A DNA stretch of 14,852 nt from Seiridium cupressi (Eukaryota; Ascomycota; Sordariomycetes; Amphisphaeriales; Sporocadaceae), in assembly GCA_036674765.1 (NCBI GenBank), contig JARVKI010000213.1, forward strand, positions 1-14,852, written 5' to 3'. Under the pieces are notes generated by a model. The model did no database searches. It was not told where the DNA came from and saw only the letters and a list, made by a program, of their open reading frames with translations. Every line of letters begins with the position of its first letter. Position 1 is the stretch's first letter. A program made the translations under genes and the position numbers. This document shows positions 1 to 9,565 of this stretch, in pieces.

Positions 1-97
1 TAGTTATGGCTTAGTCCCCTTGCAGCTACCGCTGCAGCTGCCGGCAGCCAGCCCCCACTATATAGATCCAGCACCTCCTCCATTAAAGCAAAAAACA

Positions 98-122
98 CCC
101 CCCCCCCCCCCCCCCCCCCCCC
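98..122. repeat. poly-C homopolymer run
   Basis: An uninterrupted run of 25 C lies between a GC-rich leader (1-97) and a very AT-rich block. The leader holds several CAGCTG/CTGCAG words and has no reading frame of note. Read outward on the minus strand the run is poly-G, as is the run at the right end of the window when read outward on the plus strand. This could be a real homopolymer, but it fits a sequencing or contig-joining artefact at least as well. Confidence 0.9.
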
Positions 123-600
123 ACCCCTAATTATAACCATATTAATTTTCTTTAATTAAAATTAATTAAATTTAGAAAGACATTTAATTATATTTTATTT
201 TATTTATATTAATAGTTTTATTATATTATATTTATATAATTTTTTAATTATAAAAAAATAATTATTTATATTTATAATCGGTTAATTATAAACAGTTTAA
301 TCGAATAGTAATTGTTAAATAAAGTTCATTACTTTAATAAAAAGAAAAGGTAAAAATCTTATATATAACGCGTACGCTATTTAAAAGTAGTATTAGCGTT
401 ATTTAATACCGGGGACTCCCGGTATTATTATTTAAACTTTTTAATTTATAACATTATTATTTAAATAATAAATATTAATAATAATTATATATTATATAAT
501 AATAATTTATAAAAATATTTATAAAAAAAGTTTATTTATTTTAATAAAAAATATAATATAATTATATAAATAATACGCACTTTATAAAAGGGAGGAGTAA
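123..600. repeat. Very AT-rich block, possibly RIP-degraded repeat
   Basis: About 86% of this stretch is A or T by eye, with almost no CpG outside a few words, and no reading frame of useful length in any frame. It contrasts sharply with the roughly even composition of the genes from 1536 on. In filamentous fungi such blocks usually are old transposons mutated by repeat-induced point mutation (RIP), or subtelomeric or centromere-like DNA. No telomere repeat array is seen. The RIP origin is an inference. Confidence 0.6.
405..426. repeat. GC-rich hairpin inside AT-rich block
   Basis: A perfect 9-bp inverted repeat (AATACCGGG, 405-413) with a 4-base GACT loop and its complement at 418-426. The CCGGGG/CCCGG core is the only GC-rich island in several hundred AT-rich bases. 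Function unknown; it may be a surviving palindrome from a degraded repeat. Confidence 0.6.
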
Positions 601-621
601 TATATTAAAAAGATGCCCTTA

Positions 622-690
622 CAGCCTTGTAGGCTGCAGCTGCGTAGGGATAAGCCCTGCGGGCTTATCTTATCTAGCTAGCTACCCTAC
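622..690. repeat. Cluster of GC-rich inverted repeats
   Basis: Three stems are visible. CAGCC (622-626) pairs with GGCTG (632-636). ATAAGCCC (650-657) pairs with GGGCTTAT (661-668) across a 3-base TGC loop. An outer GTAGGG (644-649) pairs with CCCTAC (685-690). The loops are short and the inner stem is perfect. The stretch ends exactly at the left end of the miniature transposon. It could be part of an older repeat into which that element jumped. No tRNA fold or coding frame fits it. Confidence 0.5.
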
Positions 691-838
691 AGTACATGGC
701 AATAATTTTGAACCCTTGTCAGGTATCTTAACGGGGACGTAAACCAAATATAGTAAAGCGTATGCAACTATGCCACCTCTTATATTGGTTATTTCAGTAG
801 GATACTTGACAGGGGTTCAAAATTATTGCCATGTACTG
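690..838. mobile_element. Tc1/mariner-type miniature element (MITE)
   Basis: A 149-bp element flanked on both sides by the dinucleotide TA (688-689 and 839-840), the target duplication expected of Tc1/mariner transposons. The ends are long terminal inverted repeats. The left one (690-729) begins CAGTACATGGCAATAATTTT, and the right one (799-838) matches it perfectly over the first 26 bases and with three mismatches over about 40. All three mismatches are transitions (C/T or G/A), consistent with deamination or RIP since insertion. The roughly 70-bp middle has no reading frame. CAGT is the usual first word of Tc1-like ends. A fungal Tc1-like (impala-type) parent is likely but not shown; no transposase is present in the window. 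Confidence 0.85.
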
Positions 839-840
839 TA

Positions 841-1535
841 GCCGTGGGCCCCCTGTTATACCGTATCAATGGAATACATTAGCGGTTATAACCAATGTCC
901 GCCAGCTTATATCCGCCTTGCATTAGCTGTAGCATCTGTTTGATGTTTGATCTGACGCGGGACATTTATTGGCTGCAAACTTACTTCCCAATCCGTCGTC
1001 AGGCACAGTCCCAATCGGCTTCAACCTTCGGCCCACTACACTAGTGATTACTCCCTGCATTCCTACACAGCGGGTAAATTCTTGTCTGTGTAACCATTAG
1101 TCGTCATCGATAAGACCGAAGTCTGCTCTAGTTAGCGAGGCGGTGTTGTGACAATAGCTCATATCCTGTATGCTTTGGTTCATTGGTGCGCTCCATCGGC
1201 CGGTCTCGGGCTAGTCGAAACTCTGGTTGTCCACGTCTCACTCAGTGCTTCTCCTATGATACGATGCATCAGCCAATCTAATTTCAGAGCAGCATGATTC
1301 GCTTCTGGTCAGATGGTTACCTTTTCGTGATCAGGATCTGCCGAGTCAATGATAATGGTGAACCATGTTCCTACTTCGAAGCGGTAGGCTAAGTAGTCTT
1401 CATCAACAGGGAAGGACTAAAGACTTCATATCGTGGACTAATCCTACATCTATTCCTGTAGCGACAGCTTATGCATCTATATACCAGCGATTCAACTATT
1501 AATTGGTCGACGTGAGAAACGATGTCTGGTTATTA
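841..1535. other. Gene-free stretch downstream of the trans-ER
   Basis: About 700 bases of ordinary composition between the miniature transposon and the stop codon of the enoyl reductase. I see no convincing reading frame, repeat or RNA gene on either strand. The part next to 1535 would hold the 3' untranslated region and poly(A) site of the minus-strand gene. Confidence 0.5.
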
Positions 1536-2724
1536 CTAGTCTTCGAGGCTTGCAATCCTCACAACTAGCTTCTGACCCCTGACCTCGCCACGTTGGAGCA
1601 TGGATAAGCCGTCCACTATGCCTTCCAATTTGCCCTTGATCTCACGGATTGGGTGAGGCTTTACCAGATCCTTGTCAACCAGCGACTGTAACTCGCCGGC
1701 CCATGTCTGACCGAGATCGAAGGCAACCTTGCTCACATCACGTGTATACACTGATGACGGGCCGAGATCGACACGATTGCCAAGAATTTCGTATCCCATC
1801 ACTTCCATGACCCGGACGGCCTTTCTGATGCGCCACGCGTCTGGGCATTCCTCCAGGCAAGCGTAGTTCCCACCAGCACGAGCCAGTGCCCCAAAGCAAA
1901 TGGATGCAGAGTATGCATCGGTGATGCAGTCCAGGGCGTGCCGTATTGGTTTACCCGATGCGATTGACCGAATGGACTCGACAGGGTTGGCTGAGGTATA
2001 GGATGCGGTGGCAGCGGCGCCGTACTCAGTGCCGAGGGAGGCTGACTTGGGGGAAGTGACAGCGAGGGGGGTGTAGCCCGACCTGCATGAATGAATTGTC
2101 AGATCAATCGTCAGATCGAGTGTCGGAGTTGCACAGGGTGCTTCGGGGCGTGACGCGTCCCAGACTGACTTACAGCTTCAGCAGCTGACAGGCCATGGTG
2201 CCCGAGGCTGTGCCGCCGCCGTATACCAACACGGGTTCCTTCTTTTCCGTGGGGTTTGATGGTAGCCCATCAAGGGCCAAGGCTCCGGGGTGGGATATGG
2301 CCAGGCACGCAGTGGACCAGCCAACGCCGCCCAATGCGGCACCGCTCAAGTCATCCCAGGCGTGGGGCACTCTCAGGAGAAGACGCGAATCGGCAGCGAG
2401 CCACTGCGCAAATGCGCCCGGGCGCGGCTCGTCCGGCTTGTACGGAAACGCGGCCCCACACACACGCGTGCCCATCGTATGCACCGCAGTCTCACCTGCA
2501 GTCTCGATCACGCCACAGAAGTCGCAGCCGGTGAGATTGCCAGGCATGGTAAAGTGCGTGATCATTTTGTGGTCATTGGGATTGAGCGCCACCGCAAGCA
2601 CCCGGACCAACACGTGGTATGGCGAGGGCAGGCTGGGCACCTCAACCGTCGCCACGGTCAAGGGCAGCGATCCGGCATATCCATCCGCCGCTTGGACAAG
2701 CGCTGTCTGCATTTGAGGCAGCAT
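1536..2724 (-). CDS. Trans-acting enoyl reductase (LovC/ApdC-like)
   Basis: Two exons, complement(1536..2082, 2174..2724), encode 365 residues, the usual family size (LovC is about 363). The 91-bp intron has a GTAAGT donor, a CTGAC branch point and a GCAG acceptor, and splits codon 184. The start is the ATG at 2724 (MLPQMQTALV); a second ATG four codons on is also possible, while the frame further upstream opens only with TTG. This is a medium-chain dehydrogenase/reductase without the zinc-binding loop. Visible are the catalytic-domain word NPNDHK (48-53), the NADPH-binding motif VYGGGTASGTMA (167-178), ALDCIT (233-238) and a family-typical C-terminus RGEVRGQKLVVR. Such enzymes reduce the enoyl thioester on the ACP of an iterative highly reducing PKS or PKS-NRPS whose own ER domain is inactive, so they act only with a partner synthase. 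No such synthase is in the window. The reading frame is intact. A quinone-oxidoreductase-like role outside secondary metabolism is less likely. Confidence 0.93.
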
Positions 2725-3735
2725 GATCGGGCAAGGTGTAGATCGAATCGACGTCAACGGAGATTATCGTATAGCGGCGAAGGCTAAGGATGAATTTGGT
2801 AGTATTCGAATTTTTTTACAATCCAATTTTCTCCTGTAAACAATCAGGCAGGTGTAATTTCTTCCCTGGAATGATCGGTCCTGATTTTAGATCAATTTCG
2901 GCGGGTACCCTATCCTGAATACGTACGATTGTCACTTTTAACGCCCGTCATCGCCATGTCCAAGAATCGTCGTCATGGGGCTTTAGGGGTCCCTAGCGTA
3001 GGATCCTTTCCGCATAAATCCAGCTGTTCGGCTTCGTCTTACTGTGCAGGACACTCCCCTTACAGGAAACCGACACCGAATCCCGAGTGCGCATGGTTAG
3101 TGTTCGGACCTCAGCCTCGGCGTGCCACGACATCAGTCAACACAGCTCTACGCCAAGTAATCAGCTGATGTCTATCTCGACCCAATAACTGTTGGACATG
3201 ATCGTCTTTTCTTGCAACTTCAGACTCATCATTTCTCGGTGACATACGTAAGCCGACTGGTGGACGGCTGTCGGGTTAGTACAAACAGATCAACTATTCA
3301 TCGTTGGTCTAGTTCTCTAACATGGGTGTTTTCCTTGTCCCTTTTACATGATAACATACAAGGGCGATGTATCTTCTTAGACTGTAGAAGATATTTTCTC
3401 TGCGAGTCCTACGTAACTAACTAATTCAGTACTAAGGTTTAGCTAAAGTATGGTTGGATATAACGTAATCAATAGTACCCAAGATGCAAGAAAATTAAGC
3501 CTGTAGCCTTCTGGCAATAACGTAAGACTGTTGTTGCTGCGTGATATGATCATTTCGTAGGATCCTAGTCAGCTGTTCATGCTCGTTTTGAGACCAGGTC
3601 ACCGGTACGTGAGGCTCTACGCAGTGGAATACTCTTTGACGTACGTCGAGAAGGACATGGTGGCTCCGGATTTGACCTAGGCAGAGCGTGTATCGCTTAG
3701 CATGGTCTTCCTACTTGGTTATCCTGGTTCAGTGG
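2725..3735. other. Gene-free stretch, includes trans-ER promoter
   Basis: About 1 kb upstream of the minus-strand enoyl reductase. A CCAAT word (2823-2827) lies about 100 bp before its start codon, where a fungal CCAAT-binding complex could act. A small plus-strand frame at about 2929-3168 has no recognisable domain and I do not call it a gene. No repeat or RNA gene was recognised. Confidence 0.4.
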
Positions 3736-3850
3736 GACCTTAGCGGACCCGACGAGCTGGTCCTGGAGATCCCCCATGAACTGACTCATCCTTAGCACCT
3801 CAATCCTTCTCCCAAAGCAGCGATTTTCCAAAACCCGATCCCAATCTTCG
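3736..3850 (+). pseudogene. Possible F-box gene remnant
   Basis: In the frame starting at 3736 the translation runs DLSGPDELVLEIPHELTHP, then a stop (3793-3795), then continues open for about 20 more codons. This resembles the start of fungal F-box proteins (L-PDEL-L-I-HEL), which often carry ankyrin repeats. There is no start codon in frame nearby, the stop interrupts the domain, and no ankyrin or other partner domain can be read with confidence downstream. The match is short, so this may be chance. If real it is a decayed fragment. Confidence 0.3.
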
Positions 3851-4298
3851 CCGCTTACCTGAACCTCAGGAGCCAACTATGGCCAAGCTGACCACCCTAA
3901 TTGGTCTTTTCTCTTTCAGCCCACGAGGAGGAACAATTATCCCGCTTATCTCAGAGTGTAAAATTGAACCGGCGTGGGTTTCTTTGGTTAAGCGACAAGG
4001 GCGCCTGCTTCGTTTTCCCACCAAACGCACTCTATGTCGATTTTTCGAAGTATTTTTTGAAAAATTGGTGGATCATGATGTGAGCAGTCTGCTGAGCGGC
4101 GCAGCTAGGCCAAGACTAAGCCAGGTGCTAATGAAGAAGGATTCTTGTAAGGGATAGAGAATATATTACAAAAGATGAAGTCCTTCATTTTGCCAAACCA
4201 CATGGAAACATTTCCTCGACAGATTGAAGTGCCATTACCAAACGCATCTCACCCGCAGACCCAGAAATCTTAATTGATATTAAATCTGTGCTTCTGCC
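3851..4298. other. Upstream region of the FAD oxidoreductase
   Basis: No convincing gene. Two short overlapping plus-strand frames (about 3879-4157) lack recognisable domains. The last 150 bases before the ATG at 4299 are AT-rich, with TATA-like words such as GAATATATTAC around 4160, and would contain the core promoter of the plus-strand oxidoreductase. Confidence 0.4.
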
Positions 4299-6278
4299 AT
4301 GATGATTGGACCCGGTGTTTGGCCCACACCCAGTGCAATGGCCAATGCCGTGCTACTATCGCTACTCGCTAGGGTTGCGGTTGCATCGACATGCAAAAAC
4401 ATACCCGGCGACCCAGGATGGCCTAGCCAGAGTGATTGGGCGAAGCTCAATGCTACTGTCGGCGGCCGTCTTATTCAAACAGTCCCTCAAGCAAGCGTCT
4501 GCCATCACGAATCCAACATGCAGTACGACGCTGCCGCATGCGCCGAACTCCAGAATGACTGGACCTTGTCTCAGACCCAGTATGTGGCCTATTTATCTCC
4601 TCGCAAATATTAACCTTCCCCTATTCGTATTATTTCTGCATGCATTCAGCCAATTGGGAGCATGGCTGACGTAGGGATCTTCCTCTCACTGCAGTGAATT
4701 CTTTCCAGCAGACATAATGAACCCTTATTGGCAGAATCAATCATGCGACCCCTTCACAAGCCCTTCGAAACCGTGCGAGCTCGGCAATTATGCTACCTAT
4801 TCCATCAACGTCACCGAGGCAGCAGATATCATTGCTGGCCTCGATTTCACCAATGAGCATAACATCCGGCTGGTCATCAAGAACACGGGGCATGAGTAAG
4901 AATTTCACCGTTTGGGCTTATCCGAGTGAGGCTGACTAGTATCGTGTTACTAGTTACTTGGGAAAATCTACTGGCGTCGGTGCGCTATCACTGTGGACAT
5001 GGAACCTCAAGACGACGGAACTCATTAAAAATTATACGAGCTCCTTGTATTCCGGTCCTGCCATGAAAGTTGGATCTGGCGTTGTTGGTGGAGAAGCCAT
5101 AGAGATCGCTGCGGCAGAAGGATATCGCATTGTAGGGGGCGAATGCGGCAGCGTGGCTCCCGCTGGTGGCTACGCCACAGGAGGCGGACATTCTGTCCTC
5201 AACACCGCATACGGTATGGCAGCCGACAACGTTTTAGAATGGTAAGAAAATCATCCCCTCTTCCAAACCTCTTGTTCATGCTAACTCCAAACGTTATAGG
5301 GAAGTGGTCACCGCTACGGGGCAGTATCTGATTGCGACCCCCTACAACAATACCGACCTCTACTGGGCTCTCAGCGGTGGAGGCGGAGGCACATATGCAG
5401 TAGTGCTAAGCATGACGGCCAAGGCCCACACCGATAGTCCCGTGCTTAGGGGCAGGTTGGTCTTCAATGACCCGGGCACCGACGATGGCGCAGCATTTTG
5501 GGAGGCGGTTACCCTCTGGATGGAATACCTCCCGTCGTTCATCATCAACCAAAACACCATCCTGTTCGAGGTTCTGAACAACACATTCGATGGTTTCGAC
5601 ATCAACCTTATTGGAGAGACCGACCCCGCGGTCCTTACGGAACTTTTGTCCCCCTATCTTGGGGAGCTAGATCGCCTCAAAATCACGTATCAGCTCACTT
5701 CGAATGCCTGGGACACATACAGGGACTTCTACGATGGTACCGAGGGATTCGGCCCCCTACCTTATGGAAGCGATCCGGCGACGACAACCCTTAACAGTAG
5801 ATTGATTCCTACAACCGTGCTGCAGGATCGCGAGGCCAACGCCAAGTTCATCGACTCGCTGAAATTGACAGTGGAGACTGGGGATTTCCTTGTCGGCTGC
5901 GTTGCCATCAATGTGACAAACCACGACCACGTCGACAACGCGGTCCTGCCAGCCTGGAGAGATGCCGCCATGATCTGCAACTTTAACGCTTTCTGGAACT
6001 TCACAGCCCCAATCGAGCAGAATCTGGCCCTCAAAAGGCAAATGAATCAAGTGTATACCCCGGCCATCGAGGAAGCCACGCCAGGCTCTGGAGTTTACCT
6101 GAACGAGATGGATCCTTTGTACATTGGCGACTGGAAGCAGACCATGTACGGAGTCAACTATGGCCGCCTTGAGAAAATCAAGGACAAGTATGATCCGAAT
6201 CACACTTTCTATGGGCTGTTTGCCGTAGGTAGTGATTACTATGCCAGCGACGGCAGCGGAAGGTTGTGCCATGCATAG
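4299..6278 (+). CDS. Secreted FAD-linked oxidoreductase, BBE-like
   Basis: Four exons, join(4299..4579, 4695..4895, 4954..5241, 5300..6278), give 582 residues. All three introns (115, 58, 58 bp) have GT-AG borders and clear branch points (CTGAC, CTGAC, CTAAC). An ATG at 4338 would give 569 residues and place a signal peptide at the very N-terminus (MANAVLLSLLARVAVAS); either start works. The FAD-binding PCMH-type fold of the VAO/berberine-bridge family is shown by KNTGHDYLGKSTG, with His160 the expected flavin-linking residue. Next comes GECGSVAPAGGYATGGGHS, with Cys225 a candidate second flavin link. A C-terminal BBE domain contains YGVNYGRL, then KYDPNHTFYG. At least nine N-glycosylation sequons (for example NAT, NQS, NVT, NYT) fit passage through the secretory pathway. 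Closest in style to fungal isoamyl alcohol oxidase (MreA)-like enzymes, which also occur in cytochalasan clusters. It oxidises an alcohol or forms a C-C or C=N bond with O2 as acceptor; the substrate is unknown. Confidence 0.93.
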
Positions 6279-7092
6279 AGTACCTTCATTGATATCATGG
6301 GGCGATATACATAGTTTGAAAGTTTAGACTTCCATGGGTTCCGGCTCGCTTCATTATTTCTTATGTTTTCCTGCATAGATTGAGTCCACTTCGTTCTCAA
6401 GATAATCATAGAGTAGGGGGGCAGCAGCATCGCTTAGAGGGTTCTCCATCTTTGTATTATAATTTTCTTCATTATCTTCAAAGTCATAGAAACACCGGAC
6501 GGTCGTACATATTGTTAATCACGCCTCTTGGAATTCTCAACAGTGCAAGTTAGAGGCCATCTCAAGTATTCAGCCTATTGTCGCCTTTGATGCGATGCCA
6601 TTTCGCAAGGTTGTCTTCGTTGTATCCAGGAAACAGGTACCCTATTTACTTAGTGGGACTCAATGATCGTAGGAGGAAAGGAGCATAAGTTGTCCACCAC
6701 GAGTGCTAGAAAATTACAAACTGATAAAGACACAAGGTGATACTACATGCCATTACCACCCGGCCGGTACACGTATAAATATTTCAAGAACACCTGGTTT
6801 ATGAAGTGGGTCTTCCCATACCGCGAGTGTAGTTACATTGAGGGTTATCTTCGGTAAGCTAAGAAAGATGAGAACGAAGACATAATATCACACGACGATC
6901 GTTCTGTTTGAATTTCGCGTCAAGTTTCGAGTGTCTGCCTTCACGGGGTGTTCTTGGTCAAGGTCACCGTCTACATTCTTGGCCCACCAAGAGGACCCTT
7001 AGACCTGAGATAATCACCCAGCCACAAAACTGTTGAATCGATCATGGCGACCCTATTGGAACCATCTCAGTCATGGTACCCAGCTGAAGGAC
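6279..7092. other. Convergent intergenic region
   Basis: About 810 bases between the stop codons of two converging genes, so it should hold both 3' ends. Composition is moderately AT-rich. I see no reading frame with a recognisable domain, no inverted-repeat element and no RNA gene. Confidence 0.5.
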
Positions 7093-8976
7093 TCAACTCA
7101 CTCGCCGGAGCCGAACCTTCAACTCACGGTCGGGAGGCATGGCTCCTGCTCCGGAATACTTGTCATGACTCCGGGCCGGTCTATCGGATGGTGAACCGTC
7201 CGCATTTTTCCACCCCACAAACTCAATATCAAATCTGGTGACTAGAAGCCCGACGGTCATCAAGATCTCGTGCTTAGCAAAGTGGCGCCCGGGGCAGACC
7301 GGTCCTCCACCACCTTACGCCAATGTCCATGTCAGAACGGGCACAACATATTTAAGAGCAGATGAATTGAAGGGGGCAAGCTAGGATCTTACCGAATGGG
7401 AAATACGAACTCGGTCGTCCGGCCATGGCGAATGTCCGCTCGCGGGAGACTTTGCCAAACTCATCCGTCTGGTCCTTGTATTTTATGTGCCTATCTGCCC
7501 AGAACTGGGAAGCTGGGCGACCTTCTTTGGCCCAGACAGCTTCATCGTAATGGGCCACCAACATGGGGGCCTGAATTGTGGCACCTTTGCGAAGCGTATA
7601 GCCGTCCATGGTCACCGAGTCCGTCAGGTTGCGCATGATGTTGAAATTCATGTGCATGCGCAGAACTTCGTTGAAGACAGACTGCAGTAGCGGTAACGTC
7701 GCGATTTTTTGAGCGTCAATCACTCGCTCGCTAGTATCCGGGTCGGTAACGAAGGCCAGCGCGTTGATCTCTTCTCTTACGGCTTGGAGCAACTCGGGAT
7801 CTGCCAAGACCTCCATTATGACCCACATCGTTGTCGGAATTGAATTGGAATTTTGCCTGTGAATTTCGGTTTAGTACACGATTTGCCTTCGCACGTGTCA
7901 TTTTGTAATGGCACCTACGCGAACAGGAGACTACCCAAAGCCCCAGCTTGACTGCGATCATGGAAACCGCCATCCTTGAGCCACCTCACAATTTCGCGAC
8001 TGACTCGAGCGCCGAAATGCGGCTCAAAATAGGCGTCGGCATCAGGGCCGTTCCAGTCAAATTCTTTCCAGGCGACCCTCAAGTAGGAGTCGATCATGGT
8101 AAGGAATCGATCGCGAACTCGATAGGGCCGTGGATTAACCCACTCAGGAAGACCTAGTACCAAAGTAAAGATGTTCTCGTCATATTGCCAAAAGGCATCC
8201 AAGAATCCTTCGTTGAGTTCGAAAACCTTGGGTCCGAATAATGCACTGATTGCGCACTCCGTCACATCGTGTCTGCACAAGTCGATAATGCCCACTTCGG
8301 TCCATTTGCCCTTGGGGAATTTTTCCAGCTTAGAAGTCAACTGCCCGCGGAAATACTCAATTATTGGTTTCATGTGCTGTGTACGGCTCAAGTACTCGGT
8401 GTGGACGTCGGCATACTGAGCCCAGACACGGTTCTCAGGTGGCGTGTCCTCGGTACCAGGCGCAGGAACTTTATTTCGCCCCGACTTATCACTGGTGAAG
8501 CGATCCACATCCTTTTTGGGCATCCAGTACAAGACCGGGAAAACCTTTTCCAGGAAGATCTTCTCATTGCTGAAATTATGCGATCGTCCGAAGATCGTCT
8601 GAATATGCTTTGGTCCCGATACCAGATATACAGGCGTGAAGCCCAGGAAGAACTTGGCAAGGTTACGACTGTCTAGAATCTTGCTATTCCGAGAACCAAT
8701 GAGTATCGTGAATCAATAGCCAAGTCTGCGCCAGCCTGATGGATGATGTACTCACCTTACACGGAGCATAAACTTTTCATTTGCAATTAACAATTGAGTA
8801 GTGTTGAAGACAAAGGGGATTGGATCTAGGAGGCTTGGGGGCTCGCCTGCGCCCTGGACCTGGAACACAAAGGCCAAGACAGCAGCTGCCAGTCCAAGGA
8901 GAGTGATAACGCTTCCCCAAGTGCTCCCTTCCGCAAACTTGCGGACATGTTGAAATGAGCTACTAACAGCATCCAT
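7093..8976 (-). CDS. Cytochrome P450 with CYP7/CYP8-like I-helix
   Basis: Four exons, complement(7093..7313, 7393..7856, 7919..8668, 8756..8976), give 551 residues. Introns are 87, 62 and 79 bp, and every join keeps the frame. Residues about 20-38 form a membrane anchor, followed by a Pro-rich hinge (GEPPSLLDPIPF). The K-helix ExxR is EVLR (387-390), and the heme loop FGGGGPVCPGRHFA has the thiolate Cys485. The I-helix reads FAQNSNSIPTTMW (about 323-335). It lacks the usual acid-Thr pair and instead has the Asn and I-P seen in CYP7A1/CYP8A-like enzymes and in a large group of fungal P450s often annotated as oxysterol 7-alpha-hydroxylase-like. The C-terminal DGSPSDRPA and MPPDRELKVR also fit that group. 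It is an ER-bound monooxygenase or, like some CYP8 members, a rearranging enzyme; the substrate is unknown. It converges on the FAD oxidoreductase and diverges from the dioxygenase, so co-regulation with the latter is plausible. No lesion seen. Confidence 0.93.
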
Positions 8977-9565
8977 GACGTTGATAGAAAAAAGAAGTTA
9001 GTTTTCTCGTACCCTGATTTCATTCACAACAACATCTGGTAATATGAGCAAAACCGGGCATTCACAATGTATTGTTTCACGTCACTTAGTTTCTCCATCT
9101 CATCGAGCCATTATTTTCGTGGCTCCACTGGAACTACCAATGTTTCGACCGGCGACTCTCTGGCATGATTTCTCAGCCGGATTCGGAGCAGATCATAATT
9201 TCTATAACTAATGGGATCCCCACACCACCATTCGGTCGGACGCCTACTCGGCATGCAGGTTCGGAGGTCGGGCGTGCACGGCAGAGCTGCAACATGGACT
9301 CGTCTGACTGCATGTTTCTAACCGCGGGTGGTGGTTGGTTACACGGCATGTCTCCGGAGTTTGCACTCAACCCGTGCTCCCGTCTTGGGGCAGCGGAATT
9401 CGTCAACTTTCGCGTCGCGGCTGTGGAATGTGCACGATAGAGCAATATGTACGCAGATTGAGTGACAGCATAGTGAGAGCTTTAAATGTCAGCCACTACG
9501 CCGCCTTGGCACACCACCTTGATCGCTCGAACTTGGCATCATATCATAGCATTCTCAGCTCTGTC
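8977..9565. promoter_or_regulatory. Divergent promoter region, P450 / dioxygenase
   Basis: These 589 bases separate the start codons of two genes that point away from each other, so both promoters must lie here. TCGG words are dense between about 9231 and 9270 (four or more on the plus strand), a half-site type used by Zn2Cys6 activators. A plus-strand frame runs through the right half of the region into the dioxygenase, but it lacks family homology before 9566 and I do not treat it as coding. Confidence 0.55.
9137..9155. promoter_or_regulatory. CCAAT box next to TCG-N5-CGA site
   Basis: CCAAT (9137-9141) is followed three bases later by TCGACCGGCGA (9145-9155). The latter fits the TCG-N5-CGR pattern bound by AflR-type Zn2Cys6 regulators and is nearly palindromic. 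CCAAT is the fungal Hap-complex site. The pair sits in the shared promoter of the P450 and the dioxygenase. A TCG-N5-CGR match is expected by chance about once in a kilobase or two, so this is suggestive only. Confidence 0.35.

Noticed and set aside
98..130. Possible telomere (a CCCTAA word follows the poly-C run)
   Set aside because: Only one CCCTAA occurs and no tandem array is present.
2725..2757. Upstream extension of the trans-ER to 2757
   Set aside because: The extra 11 codons start with TTG, not ATG; the ATG at 2724 gives the usual family length.
2195..2787. Three long plus-strand open frames opposite the enoyl reductase
   Set aside because: They are antisense shadows of a GC-rich coding exon; their translations have no domain-like pattern while the minus strand matches the trans-ER family throughout.
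2929..3168. 79-codon plus-strand frame
   Set aside because: No recognisable domain, splice context or promoter; composition looks like chance.
5757..6272. Minus-strand frame of about 170 codons inside the FAD oxidoreductase
   Set aside because: Lies wholly opposite the last exon of a well-supported gene and shows no family features.
9335..9565. N-terminal extension of the dioxygenase
   Set aside because: The open frame begins with TTG, and the sequence before MASALNIS is Arg/Ser-rich without family similarity; the ATG at 9566 gives the normal length.
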